Source: Caldilinea sp. CFX5
GTDB taxonomy: Bacteria; Chloroflexota; Anaerolineae; Caldilineales; Caldilineaceae
Assembly: GCA_021405325.1 (NCBI GenBank)
Contig: QWII01000046.1
Location: 62,001 to 126,000, forward strand
Length of the DNA stretch: 64,000 nucleotides
Direction: 5' to 3'
Positions 26,397 to 37,631 of the stretch are shown here, piece by piece; the first letter of the stretch is position 1, and every line of letters begins with the position of its first letter. Both the position numbers and the translations under genes were made by a program. The notes under the pieces were generated by a model, which was given only the letters and a program-made list of their open reading frames with translations, had not been told where the DNA came from and made no database searches.

Positions 26397-26440
26397 AACT
26401 AGCCAGACGGCGAGTTGCCTTTCTCTGCATCTGGCTAGTT
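26397..26440 (+). terminator. Hairpin after the DUF6623-like gene
   Basis: AACTAGCCAGA (26397-26407) pairs with TCTGGCTAGTT (26430-26440) across 22 bases, 40 bases after the stop codon. No clear T-run follows, so termination is uncertain. Confidence 0.35.
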
Positions 26441-26626
26441 CTGTTAGCGCTGTTTCGTTGTAAACTTAAGACAAGGTGTGTATACCCAACGCATCGCCCA
26501 CTGTGCAAGCACGCATCTGTGCAAGCACACCTGCGTACCTCTACCTCTGGCTGTATGCGTCCTATATAATTTGACATTGAATCGTATTACCATTAACTTC
26601 CTGGGATGCTGACAGAGAGGCAAAAT

Positions 26627-28738
26627 ATGCAAAACGATAGCAACCAGCTTGATGGTACAGACATAGCCTATCTTGACTTTGACATCGAGATCAGTGCCGG
26701 GAGTGGTCGCGACTATCCGATCGCGGTTGTCCAGTCACCGGCCGGGGAAGCCCAGGAAACCATGCATTTCCCCTTCGATGAACTGGCTTTGGATAACCGG
26801 CTGAAGGATCTCCAAATTGCGCTATTACGTTCGGGTGGGAATCGGCGCCAGGCGTTATCACCCGAAGAACAGCATGTACAAGGCTTTGGTCGTGAGCTAT
26901 TCAACGCACTCCTCACGGGCGAAGTGCGCAGCCGCTACGACATTAGTTGCCGCGAGGCACGCCAGCAAGGCAAAGGGTTGCGGTTAAAGTTACGCATCCA
27001 ACCGCCAGAACTGGCTGCATTGCCCTGGGAATTTTTATACGACCCGCGCCAGGCCGAGTACATCTGTCTCTCGCTCGATACCCCACTGATTCGCTACTTG
27101 GAGTTACCACAACCAATTCAACCATTGCTCATTACGCCACCTTTGCGCATTCTTGGCATGATTGCCAGCCCCCGTGATCTACCCAAGCTTGACATTGAGC
27201 GCGAGCAACAACGGTTGGCGGCTGCGATCCACGATTTACAGGCCAAGGGGTTGGTGACCTTGACCTGGTTGGAAGGCCAAACTTGGTATGACCTGCAACG
27301 CGCCCTACGCAGCGGGCCGTGGCACATTTTCCACTTCATTGGTCATGGCAGCTTTGATCGGCCCGCCGATGAAGGCGTGATTGCGCTGGCCGATGAAAGT
27401 GGCGCCGCCCATTTCTTGCGCGCCACCGAGTTAGGCCGTCTCCTGGCCGATCACCATGCCTTGCGTTTGGTCTTACTGAACGCATGTGAAGGTGCGCAGA
27501 GCAGTGAACGGGATATCTTTTCCAGCACGGCAGCCATCCTTGTGCGTCGCGGCATTCCGGCCGTCTTGGCCATGCAATACGATATTACGGATCGGGCCGC
27601 CATTGAATTTACGCGCACCTTCTATGAAGCCCTGGCCACAAAACTGCCCATTGATGCTGCTGTCACCGAAGCGCGTAAGGCGATCAGCCTGGCAGTAACC
27701 AACTCGATGGAGTGGGGAACGCCGGTGCTCTATATGCGGGCCCCCCAAGGCATCATCTTCCAAATCTCCACTCCCTTGCATGACGGACAACCCGCTGCAG
27801 CGCCTGCACAGATGGCGACACAGCCACAGGCGGCGAGCAAGCGCGAACCGGAAGAAGCAGCGCGGCAGCAGGAAGTCGACGCCCTGTACAGTGAAGCCGT
27901 ACGCTTGCTCCATAGGAAGGAGTATCAGGCCGCATTAGCGAAATGGCGGGAAGTCCAAGCCCGTGATCCACAGTACCTGGATACTCAGCAGGTGCAGGCC
28001 ACGGCGACAAAGCAATTGGCCGTACGGCGCTGGTTGATCTGGAGTCTTCCCAGTCTTCTTATCGCTGTGCTGGGAATATATTTCACTTGCTCGCTTGGCT
28101 GGATTGATATCTGTAAGGCATTTCCACTGAACTACTACGACTTCGAGGATCCAACCTATAATGGCCGATTCAATCCGGCGCATTGGAGAATTCGCGACGG
28201 TTCGGTTGGGAGAATATGGCAAGAGAATGGATATCTGAACATCGCACAGGAAGGGGCTAGGACCAGTGAACGAGAAAACGTATTGATTGCTACGCAATAT
28301 GAAGAACTTCCATTAAATGTCCCTGTGTTCTTTTCCGCAACAATTGCACTGTCCACTCCTCTGGGGAGTGACGGTGGTGGTGGTATAAGCATCCATACGA
28401 ATACTGCCATCTATGGCTGCCAAATCTCGGTAAACAACGAGTCTTCTGAGCAATGGATTCAGTGGTGGCGAGAAGATGCGGATGGCCAGAGGCGTGAACC
28501 TCTTTCACAAAGAATTCCGCTCAATACCAGAGATAAATGGCCCATCTGTCGATCCGACTTTTTTCCCGACCAAGGCAGAATTGACTTCTACATAGATGGC
28601 GAAAAAGTTAGGTCGGAACAACCGGTAGTGATAGAGCGACTCGATATGTTTGCACTCAACGCTTTTACCCGACTCGGCTCTGCCGGTACGTTGATTTCAC
28701 ACTTTGACGACGTCCGAATTGGCCCAATCAAGCAATGA
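26627..28738 (+). CDS. CHAT protease with membrane anchor and LamG-like outer domain
   Basis: 703 residues from ATG 26627 (GAGAGG upstream; ATG 26606 lacks a site). Residues about 20-390 form a CHAT domain, a caspase-like cysteine protease. The dyad is intact: His240 in FIGHGSF and Cys287 in LLNACEGAQ. The preceding LPWEFLYDP and later GIPAVLAMQY are typical of CHAT. A short TPR-like helical pair (about 410-460) and one membrane segment (about 470-495, after Arg-Arg) follow. The last 200 or so residues form a beta-sandwich with FNPAHWRIRDG and a final FDDVRIGP, like LamG/DUF1080-type domains. The positive-inside rule puts CHAT in the cytoplasm and the lectin-like part outside. The 3' part is visibly lower in GC than the CHAT part, suggesting a fused origin. 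I infer a sensor that turns an outside signal into cytosolic proteolysis. Confidence 0.86.
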   Translation: MQNDSNQLDGTDIAYLDFDIEISAGSGRDYPIAVVQSPAGEAQETMHFPFDELALDNRLKDLQIALLRSGGNRRQALSPEEQHVQGFGRELFNALLTGEVRSRYDISCREARQQGKGLRLKLRIQPPELAALPWEFLYDPRQAEYICLSLDTPLIRYLELPQPIQPLLITPPLRILGMIASPRDLPKLDIEREQQRLAAAIHDLQAKGLVTLTWLEGQTWYDLQRALRSGPWHIFHFIGHGSFDRPADEGVIALADESGAAHFLRATELGRLLADHHALRLVLLNACEGAQSSERDIFSSTAAILVRRGIPAVLAMQYDITDRAAIEFTRTFYEALATKLPIDAAVTEARKAISLAVTNSMEWGTPVLYMRAPQGIIFQISTPLHDGQPAAAPAQMATQPQAASKREPEEAARQQEVDALYSEAVRLLHRKEYQAALAKWREVQARDPQYLDTQQVQATATKQLAVRRWLIWSLPSLLIAVLGIYFTCSLGWIDICKAFPLNYYDFEDPTYNGRFNPAHWRIRDGSVGRIWQENGYLNIAQEGARTSERENVLIATQYEELPLNVPVFFSATIALSTPLGSDGGGGISIHTNTAIYGCQISVNNESSEQWIQWWREDADGQRREPLSQRIPLNTRDKWPICRSDFFPDQGRIDFYIDGEKVRSEQPVVIERLDMFALNAFTRLGSAGTLISHFDDVRIGPIKQ

Positions 28739-28794
28739 AGCAATTTACCTTTCATGTCATCAGCTTTTCTCGTTACGTTGAAAGGGACAAAATT

Positions 28795-30270
28795 ATGAAA
28801 ACACAACAATATGCTAGATTGATGCCTGTTTTACTGATCGCCGCCGTTGTATTTGGCGTTACATGGTTTGTCCCAGGATTTGCCGAACCACTAACCGCTT
28901 ACGGTCAATGGACGGCCCTGGCGCCTACCAACCCGGATGGCCTAACGGTGCGATCGATTGCGTTAGATCCGACCGATTCGCGAGTCGTTTACGCTGGCAC
29001 CGACGATGGCTGGGTCTTTAAAAGTATGGATCTTGGTGTGACCTGGGCCGCGACGCAAATTCCTCATACAACGGTTGCTTCGATTGAGTGGCTTGCGATC
29101 GACGAATGGAATGGTCAAAATGTGTATGTCTGTGGTTTCTTCGGCTGGCCGGCAGTTGGCATCTACCAGAGTACTGATGGTGGGGCCTCGTGGAGTCTAC
29201 CGAGTTCGGAACTTCAAGAGTGCTATAAGTTGGTCATTAACCCCATGATGCCACAAACGATGTATGCAGGCACAACCAGCCAATTTTACAAGAGTTTTGA
29301 TGGCGGCCTCTCTTGGGTGAAACTGCCCGTTCCCGATGGCGGCACTATTCATGCGACTGCGCCTGCTATTGCGCCCAACACTGGACAGACCATCTATCTA
29401 GGTAGTGAAAGCCCCAATGCCATCTTCAAAAGTACAGATGGCGGCGGTTTCTGGGTACAAGTTTTCACAAGCCCAGCGCCTGTCCACATGTTGGCGATTG
29501 ACCGGTTTGACCCGCAGGTACTCTACGCCGGTACAGGCGGCAGTGGCATCCTCAAAAGCACAGATGGTGGCGCGACGTGGCACGCAGCGAACTATGGCCT
29601 CACCAAGCTAAATATCCATGCGCTAGCCATTGATCCCTCACAGTCGCAGATTGTGTATGCTGGCGCCATTGCGAGTAGCGGCTTGAGCGGCGGCCTCTTC
29701 AAAAGCACGGATGGTGGCGCCACATGGCATGAAATCGGCTTCGGGGTGACAAACGCCGACGTTTATGCGCTTGCTGTTGATTACACAGGAACGGTCTACA
29801 TTGGGACGAATCACGGGCTGTTTAAGCTGGGGTCGGCGCAAGCAGTGGACATCGATATCAATCCCGGCAGCGACGCCAACACCGTCAATTGCACTCAGCC
29901 GAACGCACTGATCCCTGTCGCCATCTTGACCACGGACACGTTTGATGCTACGTCCGTTGATCACACAACCGTGCTCTTTGCCGGTGCCAGCGAGAGCCAC
30001 ATCAACAGAAAGAGCGGACAGCCGCTTCGGCATGAGGAGGATGTAGACAATGATGGTGATCGCGACCTCATCTTCCACTTCCGTCTTGGCAATACCGCCC
30101 TCACCTGTACATCTACACAGGCCACCCTCACCGGGTACACCTTTGCTGGCTGGGCGATCACGGGCAGCGATAGTGTGTATATGGTTCGCCAAGCTAGGGA
30201 TCGGGGAGAAGCAGCAGCGGCAGAAGGCAGTTTCTTCTTGTATCTTCCCTTGATCTCACAGGATGAATGA
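28795..30270 (+). CDS. Secreted BNR/sortilin-like beta-propeller protein
   Basis: 491 residues from ATG 28795 (AAAGGGA upstream). A signal peptide is evident: MKTQQYARL, then a hydrophobic stretch to about residue 35. Residues about 35-365 contain repeated BNR-type motifs (FKSTDGGATWH, YKSFDGGLSWV, LKSTDGGATWH) with interleaved VYAG blades, as in sortilin/YCF48-type propellers. A C-terminal domain of about 110 residues starts VDIDINPGSDANTVN and carries HEEDVDNDGDRDL, a calcium-binding-like loop common in surface proteins. The last residues FFLYLPLISQDE form a short hydrophobic tail seen in many Chloroflexota secreted proteins. It starts 56 bases after the CHAT gene. Ligand unknown. Confidence 0.82.
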   Translation: MKTQQYARLMPVLLIAAVVFGVTWFVPGFAEPLTAYGQWTALAPTNPDGLTVRSIALDPTDSRVVYAGTDDGWVFKSMDLGVTWAATQIPHTTVASIEWLAIDEWNGQNVYVCGFFGWPAVGIYQSTDGGASWSLPSSELQECYKLVINPMMPQTMYAGTTSQFYKSFDGGLSWVKLPVPDGGTIHATAPAIAPNTGQTIYLGSESPNAIFKSTDGGGFWVQVFTSPAPVHMLAIDRFDPQVLYAGTGGSGILKSTDGGATWHAANYGLTKLNIHALAIDPSQSQIVYAGAIASSGLSGGLFKSTDGGATWHEIGFGVTNADVYALAVDYTGTVYIGTNHGLFKLGSAQAVDIDINPGSDANTVNCTQPNALIPVAILTTDTFDATSVDHTTVLFAGASESHINRKSGQPLRHEEDVDNDGDRDLIFHFRLGNTALTCTSTQATLTGYTFAGWAITGSDSVYMVRQARDRGEAAAAEGSFFLYLPLISQDE

Positions 30271-30344
30271 TAACTTTTGTTCACGGCTATGTGTTCTTCG
30301 TCGTTGGTTTTGATCGTCAATGACAAGAGAATGGAGAATTTACT

Positions 30345-31991
30345 ATGATAGGCTTGAATTCTCTGATTACGATTCTGGTGCTGGCGGCGCTGTTGGTTAG
30401 CGCTTGCCAGCCGATTGTGGCGCCGGCGCCGGAAAGTGCGGCGCCTGGGCCACAAGTCGAAGTCTTTATCACCGGCGCGCCCCATGCCAGCGCCAATGGC
30501 ATCTATTGCGGGCCGGACGGCAACTTGTACATTGCCAGTGTCGGCGGTCACGAGATCCTGGTCCTGGATCCGGAAACCGGCGCCGTACTCAAGCGGTTGG
30601 GCGAGGAGGTTGGGGTGACTTCGCCTGACGATCTCACCTTTGGCCCTGATGGGTCGCTCTATTGGACTAACATCATGAGCGGCGAAGTCGGGCGACTGGC
30701 GCCTGACGGCACGGCCACCCTTCAGCAAGTGGCAGTGGGCGTGAACCCAATCACCTTCTCTGACGATGGTCGGCTCTTTGTCGCTTTGGACTTCTTCGGC
30801 GATGCCTTCTATGAACTCGACCCCAACCTGAGCGCGCCGCCGCGGCTGCTGGCCGAGAAGCTGGGCTTTTTGAATGCCTTTGACTTTGGCCCGGACGGTT
30901 ACCTCTATGGCCCGCTCTACGGCCGGGACCGCTTCATTCGCATTGATGTCAATGCCGACCCTGTGCAGATTGAAACCGTTGCCGATGGCTTCAAAGTGCC
31001 GGTGGCGGCTAAATTTGATTCGCAGGGCCGTTTCCATGTCCTTGACCAGGCGACCGGTGAAGTGATCCGGCTCAACCTCGAAACCGGGGAACGCACGGTG
31101 CTGGCGACCCTGCCGCCCGGCATTGATAACTTGGCCTTTAACGCTGCGGATCGCCTCTTTATTGCCCATAACTCGCAAGGCTATGTCTTTGAAGTGTTGG
31201 CCGACGGCGCCGTCCGCACGGTCAGCCCAGGCGGTATGAACGGCCCCAATGGCATCGCCATTCTGAACCAAAATGGCGTCGAGACGATCGTGGCCGCCAG
31301 TGTCATGGCCCTCAACTTTTTTGATGCCAAAACGGGGGAGCCGGGACCGTTCTTCAATGCCCATGCGATCAGCGTGGCGCCCGATGGCGAGAACCTGTTG
31401 CTAACCAGTTGGTTTGTCAACCTGGTGCAGGTCTGGAATCCGACCACCCATGAAACGGTGGCCGCCTATCACGACTTTGCCGTGCCGCTCAATGCCATTC
31501 GCTTCCAGGGCGACCTGATTGTGGCCGAACTGAAGACGGGCAGCGTCCTGCGTGTCAACGGCGCCGATCCGACGCAACGCACCCCCTTGATCACCACCAT
31601 GAAGGTGCCGGCCGGTCTGGCCGCCACGGCGGATGATCTGTGGGTCGGTGACTTTGCCACCGGGCAAGTGCTGCAACTGGTGGCCGATGGCGAAGTGCTG
31701 GGCAAACCGGTCATGGTCGCCACAGGGCTGGCCGGCCCGAAAGGGTTGGCGGTGACCGACGATGGTCGCCTGCTGGTGGTGGAGAGTGGCGCCCGCCGGC
31801 TTTCAGCCATTGATCTGGCGACGGGGGATGTGACCACCCTCGCCACCGATCTGGCGGTGGGCGCGCCCGGCTGGCCCGGCTGGCCGCCAACCTACCTGCT
31901 TGATAGCGTGGCGGTTGACGCTGCCGGCACGATCTATGTGGCTGGGAATGCGGGCAACAATGTCATTTATCGCATTGCACCGGCGCAGTAG
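30345..31991 (+). CDS. SMP-30/NHL-like beta-propeller lipoprotein
   Basis: 548 residues. A lipobox LVSAC near residue 20 after a hydrophobic stretch predicts a lipid-anchored exported protein. The rest is a run of propeller blades with GPDGNLYIAS, FGPDGSLYWTN, FDSQGRFHVLDQ, FNAADRLFIAH and VTDDGRLLVVE motifs, close to SMP-30/gluconolaconase and NHL propellers. Some members of those families hydrolyse lactones using a bound metal, but the metal ligands cannot be confirmed by eye. GGAG precedes the start. A hairpin terminator follows directly. Preceded by the BNR propeller gene, it may belong to the same exported set. Confidence 0.8.
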   Translation: MIGLNSLITILVLAALLVSACQPIVAPAPESAAPGPQVEVFITGAPHASANGIYCGPDGNLYIASVGGHEILVLDPETGAVLKRLGEEVGVTSPDDLTFGPDGSLYWTNIMSGEVGRLAPDGTATLQQVAVGVNPITFSDDGRLFVALDFFGDAFYELDPNLSAPPRLLAEKLGFLNAFDFGPDGYLYGPLYGRDRFIRIDVNADPVQIETVADGFKVPVAAKFDSQGRFHVLDQATGEVIRLNLETGERTVLATLPPGIDNLAFNAADRLFIAHNSQGYVFEVLADGAVRTVSPGGMNGPNGIAILNQNGVETIVAASVMALNFFDAKTGEPGPFFNAHAISVAPDGENLLLTSWFVNLVQVWNPTTHETVAAYHDFAVPLNAIRFQGDLIVAELKTGSVLRVNGADPTQRTPLITTMKVPAGLAATADDLWVGDFATGQVLQLVADGEVLGKPVMVATGLAGPKGLAVTDDGRLLVVESGARRLSAIDLATGDVTTLATDLAVGAPGWPGWPPTYLLDSVAVDAAGTIYVAGNAGNNVIYRIAPAQ

Positions 31992-31999
31992 TGACTTGT

Positions 32000-32033
32000 C
32001 AAGCGATGGCCTCGGTTTTGAGGCCATCGCTTG
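32000..32033 (+). terminator. Hairpin terminator after the SMP-30-like gene
   Basis: A 14-base perfect stem (CAAGCGATGGCCTC and its complement) with a 6-base loop GGTTTT begins nine bases after the stop codon. The following TGTATTG is only weakly T-rich, so termination strength is uncertain. Confidence 0.5.
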
Positions 32034-32178
32034 TGTATTGCTGCCACTTCAAATCACCCCATGCTCCTTGTATGCGAGTTGTCGTCGCCCCCATCTTTGG
32101 CAGAGGCGTATTTGCTGTTTGTTGCTTCTTGGTAGACTTTCCGCTTAATGTTACAATCAATAACAGGAGTCAGTTGGG

Positions 32179-32274
32179 TAGGGCGTATTCAAAAAATAAT
32201 ATGTCCAATCCGTAGAGGCATCCCCTTGCGGGCGCCCCGGCCTAACGGATAGCTATTTCTTTGAATATGCCTAG
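32179..32274. repeat. Short element bounded by imperfect inverted ends
   Basis: TAGGGCGTATTCAAA (32179-32193) and TTTGAATATGCCTA (32261-32274) are near-perfect inverted ends of a 96-base AT/GC-mosaic element. Inside is a GAGGCATCCCCTTGCGGGCGCCCC word of the kind dispersed in cyanobacterial and Chloroflexota genomes. It encodes nothing and might be a tiny non-autonomous element. Confidence 0.4.
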
Positions 32275-32322
32275 GTGGTTGGTACGTTGGTTGAGCTTGT
32301 CGAAACCAACGTACCAACCACC
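32274..32322. repeat. REP-like palindrome with 19-base perfect arms
   Basis: GGTGGTTGGTACGTTGGTT (32274-32292) and its exact complement (32304-32322) flank an 11-base loop GAGCTTGTCGA. The TTGAGCTTGTCGAA core is a common dispersed palindromic motif in many bacteria. It abuts the element at 32179-32274. Confidence 0.75.
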
Positions 32323-32388
32323 GTATTTGAACCCAAAAGCAATCATCCGTTTTCTGTGAAGCGCGGGCGCCTGCTGCCGCAAGTAAGG

Positions 32389-35010
32389 ATGTTTTGTGTG
32401 CAATCGAGCTTATTCCGTCTTGTTTCAATTCTGGTCACGCTGGTGCTGTTGGCAGCGCTGGTGGGCGTCGTCAGCCTTGTGCTACGGACAGCCCCTGCGG
32501 CGCCGGGCAACCCGCTTGCACCTCTAATCACGCCTGCTGCTGATCGCAACTCATTGGCGCCGCCGACATTGGCAAGCACAAGTGCGCCGGTAGCAGAAAC
32601 AGTTGAGACAGAGATTCAGATTGTAACAGGCGGTTTTGCCTTTGCGCCCCTACCCGGTTTTGCTGTCGAAGAGAGTGCATCGTCAGCCACCCTGACCAGC
32701 AAAACCGGCGCGATCTTTTTGTTGCGCGGCGGCACACCGGCCCAGTTGTCTTCGGCGCAGAGTGCGGAACTGCCGATCATCTTTGAACAATTTGTCACCT
32801 TTTACGCCACGCGCGATAACTTTCAGAGCCGCAATCAACAAACTATTCAAGTGGATGGGGCGCCAGGGTTAGTTGTTGATCTCGTCAGCCAGGCTGCCGA
32901 CGGTTTTGCCGGGCGGATTGTCATGGTGCAGCCAAACCCTGACCAACTCTTTTTGTTGGTCGGCATTAGCCCGGCCGACGAATGGCATGGCGCCGCCGTT
33001 GTAGCATTTGACCAACTGGTCGCGTCGCTCCGTTTTTTCCCACTGGCAACGGCCCAAGCAAGCCCAGTCAGGTCAGCCGGGGCAGTGACACCCATCCTGG
33101 CGCCAACAACCAATGCCGCCGCCACGGCAGCCATTCTCCAGCCCACAGCAACACCCAACCCAACCATCCAACGGGCCACACGTAGTACGCCGACCCCGGC
33201 GTTTACTCTGGCGCTGGCGCAACAACGTCAGCCCAACTGGCGGATCTACGCCGACGGCAACGCCGTCAACGCCGTCATCCCGCGCAACAGCATGATCTGG
33301 GCGGCGACCGAGGGCGGGGTGAGCGCCTGGAACCGCAGCAACAATGAGTATGCCAAATTCACAACCCTGGATGGACTGACGGCGAACCGTACGACTGCGG
33401 TTGTCGATTGTCCCCTGCCCGGTTTTGGGCTGGTCTTTGGCAGCAACCAGGGTTTGCAAATTTTTGAAGTGCAACGCAATCGCTGGAAGACGCTCAACAG
33501 CGCCAACAGTGAGTTGCACTTTGATGATGTGACCGCACTCTTCTGCAATGCCAAAGCGGGGTTTCTGTTGGTTGGCTATGGCCGGCATGGGGTGGACCTC
33601 TACGATGTCCGGCGGGGCTGGACCTTGTTGGATCAACGGCGCGGCTTGCTTGACAATGCCGTCAGCGCGCTCACCGTCATCGGCGATCGGGAAGAGATCT
33701 GGGTTGCCTCGGCCAACGGGATTACCGTCTTTACCGAAAAGGGGGTTGTAGTCTATGACAAGAGCAATACCCCCCTCGAAACGACTCCCGTCACGGTCAT
33801 GACCAGTGCGGCCAATGGCATTGTCTGGTTGGGCGCCGGCAACAAACTTTATCGTATCGATGGCGACGCCTGGACGATCTATAGCGACACCTACGTATTG
33901 GCTTCCGCCTTCCCAGCGGGCGCGATCACCGCCTTGGCCGTGACGAGTGATGATACCCTTTGGATCGGCTCGGCGCAAGGGGAACTCTGCCTCTTTGACC
34001 CGACGGTTGTCACCTGCCGGGCCTTTTTCACCGGCGCTGATTTGACCAGCAGCAGCGGGGTGACAGGGGTTGCGCTGGATGACCAGGAGCGGCTCTATGT
34101 CGCCCTGGCGCGCGATGGAGTGCGCGTCTTCGACGGCAAAGGCTGGCAACCCTATGCGGCGCCGGCGGAATGGTTGACTGTCAACCGGGTGCGTGCCTTT
34201 GCCCAGGATGCGTTAGGCTTTCTCTGGCTGGCCACCGAGGCCGGCCTCTATCAACTGGATCCGACAGCCGAACGGGTTGTGCAACACTTCACGGCTGCCG
34301 ATACGACCTATCCGGTCGAGGCCATTACAACGCTCTATGCCGCGCCGGGGGGTGGGTTATGGGTGGGCGGCCAGGGCGCGGCTTACTTTGATGGCGTGCA
34401 GTGGCAGCGCTATACCAAAGCCGATGGCCTGGCTGCCGATGCGATCCAAACGATTGCCGGCGATGAGCGCAAACGGATCTGGTTTGGGACGCCGGCCGGG
34501 TTGAGCATTTGGAATGGCGAGTCCTTCTTTACGCTGACGCGCGCCGACCGTTTGCCCAGCAATAACATTTTGACCCTGCTCGCCGACGGTTCTACGATGT
34601 GGATTGGCTCTGACGCCGGCTTGTTGCGCTTTGAAAGCAACCGCTTTCAAGTCTATACCACAGCAACGGCGGCCCTCGCCGGCAATCGAATTACGGCACT
34701 GGCCAAGGTTCCTGACGGCGCCCTCTTGATCGGGACAGAGCAAGGGCTATCGCGCTGGGTGGCGAACACCATGAGCATGATTGCCGAGACACGCGGCTAT
34801 CCCGTGAGTGCGATTGGCTTGACCAAAGCGGATGACATTTGGCTTGGCACCAGTAGCGAAGGGTTATTCTACTTTGATGGCGCCCGCTGGACAACGGCGC
34901 CGTCTGCCGTTACGCCGCCGGCGCCGGCCATTCGGGCCATTGCAGTGGATCGACAAGGTTCTGTCTGGATTGCGGCGGAAGAAGGTGGGGTGCTCCGTTA
35001 CGTTCCGTAA
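32389..35010 (+). CDS. Anchored protein with two-component-regulator propeller repeats
   Basis: About 873 residues. ATG 32389 is listed; GTG 32398 has the better spaced AAGGA and may be the true start. A hydrophobic segment near the N-terminus (about 8-30) anchors or exports it. Residues about 70-230 form an unassigned domain. After a Thr/Pro linker, the rest has many propeller blades with IWAATEGGVSAWN, IWVASANGITVF, LWIGSAQGELCLF, IWFGTPAGLSIWN and MWIGSDAGLLRF, the Reg_prop pattern usually found in the sensory part of hybrid histidine kinases. No kinase, Y_Y_Y domain or DNA-binding part follows. It may be a free-standing sensor or surface-binding protein. Confidence 0.78.
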   Translation: MFCVQSSLFRLVSILVTLVLLAALVGVVSLVLRTAPAAPGNPLAPLITPAADRNSLAPPTLASTSAPVAETVETEIQIVTGGFAFAPLPGFAVEESASSATLTSKTGAIFLLRGGTPAQLSSAQSAELPIIFEQFVTFYATRDNFQSRNQQTIQVDGAPGLVVDLVSQAADGFAGRIVMVQPNPDQLFLLVGISPADEWHGAAVVAFDQLVASLRFFPLATAQASPVRSAGAVTPILAPTTNAAATAAILQPTATPNPTIQRATRSTPTPAFTLALAQQRQPNWRIYADGNAVNAVIPRNSMIWAATEGGVSAWNRSNNEYAKFTTLDGLTANRTTAVVDCPLPGFGLVFGSNQGLQIFEVQRNRWKTLNSANSELHFDDVTALFCNAKAGFLLVGYGRHGVDLYDVRRGWTLLDQRRGLLDNAVSALTVIGDREEIWVASANGITVFTEKGVVVYDKSNTPLETTPVTVMTSAANGIVWLGAGNKLYRIDGDAWTIYSDTYVLASAFPAGAITALAVTSDDTLWIGSAQGELCLFDPTVVTCRAFFTGADLTSSSGVTGVALDDQERLYVALARDGVRVFDGKGWQPYAAPAEWLTVNRVRAFAQDALGFLWLATEAGLYQLDPTAERVVQHFTAADTTYPVEAITTLYAAPGGGLWVGGQGAAYFDGVQWQRYTKADGLAADAIQTIAGDERKRIWFGTPAGLSIWNGESFFTLTRADRLPSNNILTLLADGSTMWIGSDAGLLRFESNRFQVYTTATAALAGNRITALAKVPDGALLIGTEQGLSRWVANTMSMIAETRGYPVSAIGLTKADDIWLGTSSEGLFYFDGARWTTAPSAVTPPAPAIRAIAVDRQGSVWIAAEEGGVLRYVP

Positions 35011-35082
35011 GGTGTAGAGAGTTAGGTCTTTTCGCTGCTGTTATTGTATACTGCACCTTAGCAAAAAGGTTTGGCGTTATCT

Positions 35083-35157
35083 GTAGTCCGCAGTCGTAGA
35101 GTCGCGTAGCCCAGAGTCGCGTAGTCCAGAGTCGCGTAGTCCAGAGTCGCGTAGGCC
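35083..35157. repeat. Tandem 15-base repeat, four copies
   Basis: Four copies of AGAGTCGCGTAGTCC, each with at most two changes, occupy 35098-35157. They are preceded by GTAGTCCGCAGTCGT (35083-35097), whose exact reverse complement is at 4152-4166. Confidence 0.8.
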
Positions 35158-35220
35158 AAGTGTGGCTGTGTTGCGGTCTACTGAATTATTTGGGATTTGT
35201 GGAAAATTGTCGATAATTTT

Positions 35221-35250
35221 CCCAAATCGTCCCAAATCGTCCCAAATCGC
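35221..35250. repeat. Tandem 10-base repeat, three copies
   Basis: CCCAAATCGT is repeated three times (the last ends in C). The word is followed by CGGAATGAGCC and has no coding role. Confidence 0.75.
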
Positions 35251-35378
35251 CGGAATGAGCCATGACTGGCTGGAATTATCAACAAGCCAGACGCCGAGAC
35301 TTCCGTTTTCCTGTTGTCTGATGTATGATAGTCCTCCAAATCAATTTTGCCAAACGAGTGCGTCATAGGAAGAAGTCA

Positions 35379-37613
<2,235 letters not shown>

Positions 37614-37631
37614 AGTGAGTTAGTAACCATC

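Larger units (their letters stand above)
31992..32388. other. Repeat-rich intergenic region
   Basis: The 397-base gap has no gene. It contains the terminator hairpin at 32000-32033, a nested repeat cluster at 32179-32322 and the leader of the next gene. An ORF opening at 32275 reads through the palindrome and is not believed. Confidence 0.55.
35011..35378. other. Intergenic region with tandem short repeats
   Basis: No gene. Two small tandem arrays (35098-35157 and 35221-35250) are described separately. AT-rich sequence around 35165-35220 may contain the promoter for the GlgB operon, but no good box pair is visible. Confidence 0.5.

Noticed and set aside
29961..31364. Minus-strand open frame of 467 codons
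   Set aside because: It is antisense to two genuine propeller genes, crosses their gap and has no domain-like features.
32275..32388. Upstream extension of the propeller gene
   Set aside because: The extra codons are encoded by the REP-like palindrome and lack a ribosome site.
33073..34149. Minus-strand open frame of 358 codons
   Set aside because: Antisense of the Reg_prop propeller gene; its apparent regularity follows from the repeated blades.
35098..35157. Tandem array as a CRISPR array
   Set aside because: Units are 15 bases, directly adjacent, without unique spacers and without cas genes nearby.
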